Shown here in pieces: positions 1-9,900 of a DNA stretch of 64,000 nt. The stretch spans positions 9,826,482 through 9,890,481 of the forward strand of contig NC_069671.1 in assembly GCF_027244095.1 (NCBI RefSeq). The letters are read 5' to 3'. The translations under genes and the position numbers were made by a program. Below the pieces are notes generated by a model, which did not search any database, was not told the origin of the DNA, and saw only the letters and a program-made list of their open reading frames with translations. This DNA is from Hemicordylus capensis. Its lineage: Eukaryota > Chordata > Lepidosauria > Squamata > Cordylidae. Numbering within the stretch: position 1 is the stretch's first letter; every line of letters begins with the position of its first letter.

Positions 1-630
1 CAGAATCATAAAACAGTGGTTTGACAATACACCAAATAAAGAAGCTATGAGAGTCTTCTTTATTCCCCTGTATATAAGTTTTTTGCGGGGATTACAATAT
101 TAAGCACAGAGGCTTCCAATGAGACAGATCATCCCGAAGAGGATCTAGATTCTATGTGGTGCTGACAGTCGACACCGACTTGACGGCACTTCAATCCATC
201 CATCCATCCTTCCAGGCTCGGTCAGTCATGGCCACTCAGCCGCCCCATGGGTAGCAGCAAGGTGGGGCCAGTGAGCCCCACTTGGCTTCGGCCCCAGGCA
301 TTTCAGTGGGAGCTAGTGGCAACTGAGTAGTCGCTCGGGGTGCCGCCCTTCTGGGGGTGAATCCTTTGCCCGACTGACACGGCTGGAAACGAGATGATAC
401 GTTGCCTGCTGCTCACTTCGGCCTTAAATCATTTCAGTGGGACTTGATTTGGACTTGAATGCTACACACAAGTATATCCGTTACTTGTGTGTTGTGGCAG
501 GAGCTGAAGCAAAGCAGAGCCCATCTCCTTTCCTGTCAGGCTTGCATCAAAGGAGTCGGGCTCTGGTGTGTGAATCAGGCTGCAGTCCACACTTTGCCCC
601 CCCCACCACCATTTAAGGTGCCATAAGACA
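1..630. other. Upstream intergenic DNA without a gene
   Basis: No exon, long open frame or RNA gene is visible. Around 162-192 there is a fragment resembling the 3' end of the Sauria-like SINE seen at 38.5 and 39.2 kb (GACACCGACTTGACGGCACT), followed by CCAT repeats. The rest looks single-copy. RAN, the expected neighbour of STX2 on this side in mammals, is not seen. Confidence 0.5.
464..492. repeat. Short perfect hairpin
   Basis: ACACACAAGTA and TACTTGTGTGT form an 11-bp perfect stem around a 7-base loop. It is too short for a microRNA precursor and no function is proposed. Confidence 0.6.
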
Positions 631-724
631 TAATTGGGGCTCCTTAACAGACCAACATGCTACCCACCCACCCACCCTGGAATTTTGTCTGTGTCCCAGA
701 ACAGTGAATCTATAGTTAAAACTA

Positions 725-749
725 GTCTCTCTCTCTCTCTCTCTCTCTC
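725..749. repeat. (CT)n microsatellite
   Basis: About twelve uninterrupted CT units. Confidence 0.95.
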
Positions 750-849
750 CATCTTCCCCACCACCCCTCTTCCCGTCTTAAGATGGAAAACACATTCAAC
801 TCACAGATGGGCAGGTGTAAAATAAAAATATGTTCTTTCCAACCTGCTT

Positions 850-1108
850 TTATTTTATTTATTTATTTGTTCAATTTCTATACCGCCTTTCCAAAAACAG
901 CTCAGGGCAGTTTACACAGAGAAATAACAAGTAAGATGGCTCCCTGTCCCCAAAGGGCTCACATTCTAAAAAGAAACGTCAGATAGACACCAGCAACAGT
1001 CACTGGAGGGATACTGTGCTGCGGGTGGAGAGGGCCAGTTACTCTCCCCCTGCTAAATAAAAGAGAATCACCATGTTAAAAGGTGCCTCTTTGCCAAGTT
1101 AACAGGAG
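850..1108 (-). repeat. L2-tailed SINE-like repeat
   Basis: On the reverse strand the copy reads a central block resembling 'gattgtgagccctttgggga' and a tail resembling the 3' end of the L2-type LINEs in this window. The same unit occurs at about 1.3, 3.0, 14.1, 15.8, 24.3, 24.7, 59.3 and 60.3 kb. The family name is inferred from the shared tail. Confidence 0.65.
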
Positions 1109-1137
1109 TATACTATATAGAATAGTATACAAATTCA

Positions 1138-1208
1138 CAGAGGATAGGTCTATCAGTGGCTACTAGTCAGATGGCTGTAGGCCACCTCCAGCCTCCGAAG
1201 CGAGATGC
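1138..1208 (+). repeat. CR1-like LINE 3' fragment
   Basis: The stretch matches the segment upstream of the common CR1-like 3' end seen at 28.2 and 34.2 kb (a 'ggctactagtc' block followed by 'gccacctccag'). It is truncated and lies between two L2-tailed copies. Confidence 0.55.
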
Positions 1209-1309
1209 CACGTTAAAAGGTGCCTCTTTGCCAAGTTAGCAGGGGTTAAGTCATATTGCAAGAACAGGAAATGCTGTAAAAAAAACTTGCCCATGCCAAC
1301 TCCATTTGC

Positions 1310-1510
1310 TGGCCCTATCCATCCCCTATAACTGGCCCTATCCACCCCTAGCACAACATCTCTACAGTGACTGTTGCTGGTGTCTATCTTATGTTTCTTT
1401 TTTAGATTATGAGCCCTTTGGGGACAAGGAGCCATTTTATTTTAATTAATTAATTTACTTATATCTATATAAACCTCTTTGGGAACTTTTGTTGGAAAAC
1501 AGTATATAAA
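1310..1510 (+). repeat. L2-tailed SINE-like repeat
   Basis: Sense-strand copy with the 'gagccctttggggacaagga' block, ending in an AT-rich tail with 'agtatataaat'. The 5' part is degraded. Confidence 0.6.
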
Positions 1511-1631
1511 TATTTGTTGTATTCTTATTTGTCAATGTCGATGTGTAACTTACATACATAGTTTCAGCTTTTTATAGGCCTGGTCTTAACAATATAATTG
1601 CTTTCTTGGATCAAATCAGTGTTTGTCTCGT

Positions 1632-1825
1632 CCTTTGGTACAGGCTGTGGATCAGTGGAGCACCTGCCAGAGGTTGTAGATTGAGTCCGTAGCACCTCTA
1701 CCTGAACTGGGGAAGACTCCTGCCTGAAAACCCGGAGACCTGCTGCCTATCAGTGGCGAGTAGACAATACTGAGCTAGATGGACCTATGGTCTGCCTTGG
1801 TATATGGCAGCTTCCTTGTCTGACC
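1632..1825 (+). repeat. tRNA-headed SINE
   Basis: A decayed tRNA-like head ('ggatcagtggagcacctgcc' then a weak B box) is followed by the body and tail common to the main SINE of this window ('gacaatactgagctagatgg', then 'ggcagcttcct'). Confidence 0.75.
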
Positions 1826-2244
1826 TTCTGTTCTCAAGAGCCAGATGTTTCTGGAAAGTTCTCAAGCAGAGCGTGAAGACCGTGGTTATCCTTTTTGTTC
1901 CTCCAGGGTTTGATACTCAGAGGTAAATAGCCCCTCAGCATGGAAATTATGGCTATGATTGGAAAGATGCTTGCACTAATCAGTAACCTGGACAATTGTT
2001 GTGATTTGGCCCTGGCAACATGGAAACTTAGCATTATCACACATCTTGGTCTTTCAGAGGGAAAACTCAGAGGTGCACATATATGGCTCTCTTCTGGGAA
2101 GATCCACTGTTCCAGTTTAGCTCAAAGTTGTCTACACCAACTGACTACATCTCTCCAGGGTTTAGAAAGGTGTCTTTCCCAGTCTCATCTGGAAATGGGG
2201 CTGGACCTTCTGCACTGAGCTACAGCCCCATCCCCTAACCTATT
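1826..2244. other. Intergenic stretch without recognised content
   Basis: No repeat family or exon was recognised. The short open frames on both strands have no domain signature. Confidence 0.4.
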
Positions 2245-2832
2245 TTATTTATTTCATTTATTTTTTCATTTATATCCTGCCCAGAGTGGTGTATACATGG
2301 TTATGTTTATCCTCACAACAATGCAGTGAGGTAGGTTAGGCTGAGAGAGAAGTGACTGTGACTGTGTGGGCTGGAGTGTGGACGGGGAGGAGGAGTGTGA
2401 GGATGATGGAGAGAAGAGAAGGAGAGGAGAGCTGGTCTTGGGGTAGCAAGCAAGACTTGTCCCCTTAGCTAAGTAGGGTCTGCCCTAGTTGCATTTGAAT
2501 GGGAGACTAGAAGTGTGAGCACTGCAAGATATTCCCCTCAGGGGATGGAGCCGCTCTTGGAAGAGCAGAAGGTTCCAAGTTCCCTCCCTGGCAGCATCTC
2601 CAAGACAAGGCTAAGAGAGATTCCTGCCCGCAACCTTGGAGAAGCCATTGCCAGTCTGAGCTAGATAGACCATACTGAGCTAGATAGACCAACGGTGTGA
2701 CTCAGTATATGGCAGCTTCCTATGTGACTGGCCCAGAGTCACCAAGTGAATTTCACAGCTGAGTGGGGATTTGAACCCAGGTCTCCCCAGACCTAGTCCA
2801 ACACTCCAACAACTACACCACACTGGCTTTAT
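2245..2832 (-). repeat. CORE/MIR-type SINE split by a younger SINE
   Basis: The reverse-strand SINE has its 3' part at 2245-2375 and its tRNA-like 5' part at 2735-2832 ('gggatttgaacccaggtctc' is its B-box side). The halves are parted by the 5S-headed SINE at 2426-2728 plus some purine-rich DNA, so this copy is the older one. Confidence 0.75.
2426..2728 (+). repeat. 5S-headed chimeric SINE
   Basis: The head carries the three 5S rRNA internal promoter blocks: 'agctaagtagggtc', 'cct.gtt' and 'gaatgggagac'. A shortened tRNA-like block and the common body and tail follow ('gctagatagaccaacggt', 'ggcagcttcctatgt'). It is inserted in an older CORE-type SINE. Confidence 0.8.
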
Positions 2833-3032
2833 GAAACTATAACTATAGAATGCTTCTATTGATCCAATACCTTAGATTTCTAACTCCAGTTCCAGACAGT
2901 GTCACGCTCTATCAGTGAGAAGGCCTCACAGCATCATGCTAGGCATGTTTACTCAGAAGTAAGTTCCAATGAACTCAAGGAGCCTTCCTCACAAGTGAAT
3001 TGCAGCCTGAACCCCAATCCTATGCGGGTTCA

Positions 3033-3340
3033 CGTGAAACTAAGTTTTATTTATTATTAAATTAAATTAAAGTTATTGTTATCCAGAAAGTACCACATTT
3101 CAACTTAAAAAAAAACAAAACTCAATTAAAAATAAATAAATTAAGAATTATGGTTCCCTGTCTCCAAAGGGCTCACGATCTAAAAAGAAGCACAAAGCAG
3201 ACAGCAACAACCACTGGAGAGCTGTAGCAAGGAGTTCCTTTGTAGCAAGGAGTAACAGGACTCCCCTGCTAGATAGAACAGAACCACCACTTTTAAAAGC
3301 GCTTCTTTTCTCCCAGTTCAACAGGGATTGATGCCACTGT
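3033..3340 (-). repeat. L2-tailed SINE-like repeat
   Basis: Reverse-strand copy of the family at 850-1108, recognisable by 'gggctcacgatctaaaaaga' and the 'cagcaacaaccactggagag' block. Confidence 0.65.
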
Positions 3341-3612
3341 CTCTCTCCCGTCTAAGACTGCAACCTTGCTGCTCAGTCCTAGGTATGTATAGCAGGGATT
3401 AAGCCCCTCTGGGTTCCATGAAGCTCACTCCACTGCGCATAGGATTCAGTCCTATGCACAGCAGAGAGAGTAAGTTTTGCTACAGCCTGATCCTGAGCTT
3501 AAGCGGAGGAGCTTACTCCCAGGCAAGCGTGCCCAAGAGCGCTGCCCTGCTGCTAGCCACAGTTCCCAACACTTGCAGGCGCGCACTCTACAAAGGGAGG
3601 GGCGGGGCCTTC

Positions 3613-3620
3613 ATTTGCAT
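3613..3620 (+). promoter_or_regulatory. Octamer motif ATTTGCAT
   Basis: Exact POU-factor octamer about 320 bp upstream of the STX2 start codon, next to GC boxes. Use in vivo is unknown. Confidence 0.5.
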
Positions 3621-3743
3621 GACGACGCCCCCTATCTGCATGCGGCCACGCCCTCCCCCGCTCCCGGGCCCTTTTCCTCGCTTTTCCTTCTCCCAGCTGT
3701 TTGGTTCGCAACGGGAGAGGCTGCAGGAGGAGGAGGAGTAGTG

Positions 3744-3753
3744 GCGCATGCGC
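3744..3753. promoter_or_regulatory. NRF1-type site GCGCATGCGC
   Basis: A perfect palindromic NRF1 core in the proximal promoter or 5' UTR of STX2, about 180 bp before the start codon. Confidence 0.65.
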
Positions 3754-3933
3754 AGAGGCGGCGGTTGCCCTGGCATCGCCTCAGCTGGAGCCCGTGAGGG
3801 ACCGCCCGACCCATTGAGGAGGAGGAGGAGGAGCGGCTGGGTGGCGGCCGCCGGCCCCGAGCTGAGGCGAGCCGGCAGCGGCCGCGGAGGAAGCGGAGGA
3901 GGCGGGAGAGCGGGGCCGAGCTGAGCCGGCGGG

Positions 3934-3963
3934 ATGAAGGACCGCCTGGCCGAGTTGGCAACG
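3934..3963 (+). CDS. STX2: STX2 exon 1 (coding part)
   Basis: Ten codons, [10 protein letters not shown], end in phase 0 at a GTGAGG donor. The start was chosen because it gives the conserved syntaxin N-peptide (KDRxxEL). Confidence 0.93.
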
Positions 3964-6900
3964 GTGAGGCGGCGGCGGCGGCGGCGGCACCAGCAGCACC
4001 AGCAGCCCGGGGAGGGCGGGGGAATGGGCAGCATCTCCCCCGCTTCTCCCTTCACTGCAGCAGGAGGGAGATGCTGCTCAGGGCTGCCTCTCCACGCCTC
4101 TTTAGCAGCAGGGCTGCCCGCAGGATCTCACTCGGAGATCCTGGCTGATGTTGGTCTTCATACGACACTTCTGCCCTTCTGGTGCACATCCACGTCCCTG
4201 GGGAAAAATGTGTTGGATGGTGGTGTATACATGCAGTGGGGCTGCTGCCATGGAGTCATTCATCTGTGTGTCTAAATAGAGTCAAGCTATGCATCCCTCT
4301 AGGATTTATTTTGGGTAGATCTGTAGGGAGAATGCTATGGAATTCAGAAATATGGGGTGTGTGTATCTGTATTTTTACACACCCACTTAAAATGGGTGGT
4401 TTTTAAATTGTTTTAAGTTTTTGTATATATTTTAACTTGTTTTTTGCTATTATTAACCACCCAGAGACGAAAGCTTGGGGCGGTGTACAAATTTGGTAGA
4501 TAAATAAATAAATAAGCAAATAGTGTGTGTGTATATGTTTCTATCAGGTGGTCTATATCACCTGATATAGACAAATATATATTTATATTTCTGAATTCCA
4601 TAACACTCTCCCTACATATATACCCAAAATAAACTATTTTTATTTATATCTCATATATTCGCCCTTATAAAATGTATCTTATGTATGCATGCCAAAAGTG
4701 AGAATGCTAGGAAATGCATGTGTATATATTATTTAAAATTAGAAGTGTATCTTTATGACATTTGTGTTTATATATGTATGCATGTGTTGAAGATGTTATG
4801 AAATTCATCTATATTTGAAGTATGTCTCATAGGTTTGTTTTGTTGTAAACTGCCCAGAGACAGAAGTTTGGGGTGGTGTCCAAATATAATATGCACGCAT
4901 CCTTACATAATTTATTTTGAACAGTAAGGAAACTGCTCCTCTCATGCATGCACTTGTATTTGTATTCTATTCTTTATACATCTATACATCTTTATACAAT
5001 ATTTTATATGGTGAGGATGCCGTAAAACTCATATATAATCTCATTATATTATGAGTGTGTGTGTATAAACTATTCACTTATGAATAATGCAAATATCTTT
5101 ACTGTTCTTAATTTTATATGTATTTCATTTTGTTACCTGCTTTTGGGTGTTCATTGCAAGCAGAATCTAATGGAATACTAGTGCTCTTAAATATGTGTAT
5201 GCACATATACGTGTAAAAGTGGAGAGAAAGATACGTAGGCTGACATCCAGCCTAATGTTCTGTGTGCCAAAACACATCTTGTGTGCATGAGAGATGGGTA
5301 ATTTTCTCCAGTCCCTTTGGCTTTGTGTGCTTGTGGCTCCCAGATATATATGCCCAAGGGTCCTATAACTCAGTAACCTAGCTTCCAGAGACACAGTGGG
5401 CTGTAGTGGTTTCCTGCTCTCTGAGAAGGAGGTTGAAGACCCCTAAGGGCACTTTCGACCCTAAAGTTCTATGATTCTGTGCAAAAGGAAGGGGAGATTG
5501 TTTTTCAGTGCACACAGCATTAGTCTGGATGTCAGCCATTGAATTTATTAATGTTTAATTTATATTCCAATTCTTCAGGTTAAAATCGGTTTTAAAACCA
5601 CTTAAACACAAATACAAAAGCATTTAAAAAGAGCATCAGGAAAAACATTTAAAATAACCAGCAGAAAACCACATCATTTTTTTTAAAAAGTGCAGTGGTT
5701 AGCAGAGTGGGAAAGGGCTCTTGCATTTTTTGCCAAAGTGCCTCCCGCCTTGAAAAATAGTGGAGATCTCTGGTATATGCCATCACTGTTCAGGCTGCGG
5801 GGGTGGATAATTACTGTTGGGGTGTGGTGTGGAAAAGATGAAGCACGAAGCAGGTCTGGATGCAGGTCTGGATGCGGGTGTTTGGGTTAGGCTTTGTGGA
5901 GGGGTGAGGGTGGGGGGGCGGGGCGGGCCCCAGAGAGCAGCTTGTCTTGTCTGAGTGTTGGCAGCCTACTAAATGGTGTCTGTATTGAGTGGAGAGCGCG
6001 GATTCGGAGTCTGCATTTGTGGTGTCTCTGTGTGTGTCTGACAAGCAGCACATCAGTGGCTGGTGAGGAAGTTGGGCTAAGGGTTCGGGAAGCAGCATCC
6101 AGCATGGGCCGTAGCCCCTTTGGGCAGGCACTAGGATGCTGAGAAGGCAGGAAAAAAAACAGGAACTGGGGGTCAGGAAGGGTTCCTGTGCAGTGTGAGT
6201 AGTATGCAGAGGGAAACCAAATGGTCAAGCTGGAATGTTTTCACATATAAAGGCAGACTGGCAAACTCTGAGTCAGTCTAGGTTTGGTTGGATTTTGGGC
6301 GGATCTCCTCTACTTCTAGCCCCTTGTTCTTCCTCCCCAGCCAGAATGAAGCCCACATATGTGCAACTGCATTAAACCCCCTTCACTCTTGGCTCTCTCC
6401 CCTTCCCATGGCTAGCATTCTGGTTGTAAGCTCCTTCCGGCAGGGGCCAAAGTCAAAGGGGTAGTGGCGGGCGGGGGAGAGAGAAGAATCCTTGGCCAAG
6501 GCATGCTTTTGTCCATAATCCATCGTTAACCAGATTTCTGCCAAGGAATTGACTCCTCTTGTTCATTACAGAAGACGGTTGTGTTGTATTTTCTGCCCAT
6601 GTGCTTGTCAATGATGGAAATTTCAGAGAGAGACACAGGCGATTTTTAAAGCAGCAAATGGAACTCCATACAAGTATTACCTGCATACCAGAATGATGCT
6701 GTTAATTAAAAAAAATAGTATCAATTTATTGTTCATTAACAAAGCAGAAATATAATGGACAAGATGTTTGGGCTTCTTCAGTTGCTTTGATGTTATAGGA
6801 AACTGTTATTTCTGATAACATGGGAGCAGCTGAAGACGGCAGAAGCCGAAACATCTTGCCGGTTATATTTCTGCTTTGTTAATCACTAGCATATTTAGAT

Positions 6901-9900
6901 GATAGATAGTGCTTTGGTTTGAGCCTATGGCTATACAGTGTTTTTCTCGCTGTAAAGCACCATGTACACTCAGGACACTGTGCAATTAGTATTGTAATAG
7001 GAATATTATTATCAGCTTCACACAAATCGGAGAGGGGATCGTCCAGTGAATGACCCCTTGAGACAAACCTTTAGATCTCTGAGCTGCCACAGACTCTCTT
7101 CCTAGTTTATTTTCTCGGAGGAGGACACAGAGACATAATCAGTTCTACCAGATGGAAATACTTCTTCAAAGCTGCTGAATTCTGAGAGGAAGTTCACTTT
7201 TTCTCCATCCCCACCTTACTGCTTACTCGGGTCTGAAGTCTTGTAAATGACAGATGAAATGGTAGGAATGGTATTGGAAATCTATCCCTTCAGACTGCAT
7301 GTTGAGGGTTTGCGTGAGAGTGAATCCTCCTTCAAGGGAAAAAACAAACCATTCCTACAGGGCATCCCCCCAACCCCAGGTCAACCATGTCTAGAGGAAG
7401 GCTGGGCTGCAGTTCCCCTCCTAGTATCTATCTGTGTGCAGGGATTTTTTATTTTTTTGTTTCTTTTTGAGAATCATTCAGTCCTATGAGCTCCCACCTG
7501 CAGTTTGAAGCGATCCAGTCCAGACAGAAGTTGACTTCTTCATGTGCTTTTTCCCGGTAAGAATGAGGCATCTGAGGAACAGGAGTATCTCTCCTTGAAT
7601 CAGCATCATTTTGCCCGATTACTGATTAAATTCTTTCTCCATTTTTAATGTGGAGAGTTAATTTTATTTATTTATCATATTTTTATACTGCCCTATATAC
7701 AATCTCAGGGGGGCATGCAATTTAAACCAAACAACAACTAAAACCTAAAAATCATGTGTCAACAAATTAAAATTATCATCAATAAAACTTTAAAACATCG
7801 TAAATACTTTTTATTTAGAACTAAGAATTATTCATCTGTTTTCAACGTGTTTAGGACATTAGAATCAGTATGTCTGCCTATTTACCACTGGTTACAAGAC
7901 TGTATATATGTAACATATATACTTTTCCTTCTGCTTATTCTTATCTCTTCCTGGGGTGGGGGGAGCTGAAGGGGAAAGGGAAGTGTTAAGGATAATAACT
8001 TTTGTTTGACATCAGAGCCTTTGTCATGAGAAAAACAATACTTGGTTTTTTTCTGAAAAAGGGAAATGAGATAAAAATGAGTCTTGAGACCAATTTTCTC
8101 ATGGCTGAGAGAAAATCAGGATAATGATCAAAACTGTTTTAAATGTGAAGGGTTGAACATTTAACTACATAGCTAGGAAGTGTTTAATTGAGAAAACATT
8201 TCATACGCTAAGTCTCCTAAGACCGCATAGGAAAGTTCTTGCTGTATAAACATTTTCCCTCGTGTCTGTTAATGCTCCAAAAGTGCGTTCTATGCCTCTG
8301 CAATGAGTCATATGAGAAACAGAAGGGAAAACACAGTTTATCCTGAAGGGGGATGTAAATCAACACTGAATTGTGTCACTTATTTCTAACTGTAGGTCAA
8401 TATGTTAATTGTTTTGAAAATGTAGTTTTACGAGTTGAAAGAAGGCTGGCATTGAATGATAGCTTCTTGCCAATTGTAGTCCCATTCACATGGTGTAATA
8501 AGCTCTTATAACTAACTTTAAGGTTGAACTGCAATCGCTTCACTGAACGGACGAGCTCAAATGACACAATGCCTCTGATTTTTTGCAGCGTACGCAGAAT
8601 GAAGATGGAGAAGTATCTGTTGTGGTTGAAAATGACCATTACATGGAGGACTTCTTTCAACAGGTAAAATTCATGCCGGGGAGTATTGTAATATTAAGAC
8701 TATACTTACAATATTAAGTATTGTAGCTGTTCTTTTTCTAGTCATTTTCATGTTAGCTTCTTCTTTCATTCTGGCTTTATACAGATACCAGTGTGTCCCC
8801 TACCCCGCTATACTGCCTGACAAGAGCCCTGGGAATCGTGGTCTTGTTAGAACTGATACAACTTGTTGACATCTTAAAATGCCCTCAGAGTACAATTCCT
8901 GGGGTTCTTTACAGCCAAACCCATAGCAAACTGAAATCAGTTTGTAGAGTGCGTGCATTTCCTCCCCTGGGTATACAAACCTAACATAACCTATATTAAC
9001 TGCAGTCTTTACCATTCTGTTTCTTATGAGATTTAATAATCCTTGCCTGAAAGGCAATATTTTTATTTTATTCTTGCCAAAGAAGCCGAATGATGACTTG
9101 TGGGCTTCCCAGAGGCACCTGGGAGGCCTCTACATGAAGCAGGATGCTGGATTATTATTTTTTTAATTTTATTTTACATTTTATATCCCGCTCTTCCTCC
9201 AAGGAGCCCAGAGCGGTGTACTACATACTTAAGTTTCTCTTCACAACAACCCTGTGAAGCAGGTTAGGCTGAGAGAGAAGTGACTGGCCCAGAGTCACCC
9301 AGCTAGTATCATGGCTCAATGGGGGATTTGAACTCGGGTCTCCCCGGTCCTAGTCCAGCACTCTAGCCACTACGACACGCCTTTGGCCTGATCCAGCAGG
9401 GCTTTGCTTGTGTGCTTATGGCTAGCAACATACACTGCTATAAGCTGCCACAGCAGCTAATGGAAGCATATCTGTGGAATGGAGCTAGAAAGAGACTTGA
9501 GCTCCCCTCCACGATACAAAACCTCTTGAGAGATTGTTCACAGTAAAAGAATCACACCAGCTGCTTATGTTCAGAATCGTGCAGTTCTGCAGCATTGGAG
9601 AGTGTTGACATTGGCACAACATAACGTGTTGCCCTCGGCTTTACTAGCATGAGGATGTAACAACGTTCCTTAGAGTAAGGGAATTCTTGTGGTTCTAGTG
9701 CTGTTGAATCGGCCCCCTGTGCACTTTTCTGCTGTTCTTCAGTGGCGTAGCTACCACTGGACAAGAGAGGAACAACTGTCCCTGGCCCACTGGGATCTAG
9801 ATCTGCCTTGCCATGCTCTCGCCCCTAGCCAGTGGATGAAGGGCTCACCAGCTGGGGGAGTGAGGTGTGGCCCCGCACCCACTCCCAGCTGGCTTTTCAT

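Larger units (their letters stand above)
3580..3933 (+). promoter_or_regulatory. STX2: STX2 CpG-rich promoter and 5' UTR
   Basis: A sharp rise in GC and CpG content begins about 350 bp before the STX2 start codon and runs into intron 1 (to about 4030). It holds GC-box-like 'ggggcgggg', an octamer motif and a palindromic NRF1-type site, and there is no clear TATA box. This is the usual make-up of a broadly expressed TATA-less vertebrate promoter. The exact transcription start cannot be read from sequence. Confidence 0.8.
3964..8588 (+). other. STX2 intron 1
   Basis: A 4.6-kb intron. It holds L2/CR1-type LINE 3' scraps near 4440-4510, 4835-4890, 5550-5690 (reverse) and 7660-7740 (reverse), a CR1 tail at 5390-5475 and a hairpin MITE at 6735-6883. 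About 5700-6700 and 6900-7640 look single-copy, with no exon or RNA recognised. Confidence 0.8.

Noticed and set aside
1-3380. Search for RAN upstream of STX2
   Set aside because: No RAN-like GTPase motif or exon was found. If the synteny holds, it lies outside the window.
3588-4055. A 155-codon antisense open frame over the STX2 promoter
   Set aside because: Low-complexity Pro/Arg/Ser sequence caused by the CpG island. It conflicts with the well-supported STX2 exon 1.
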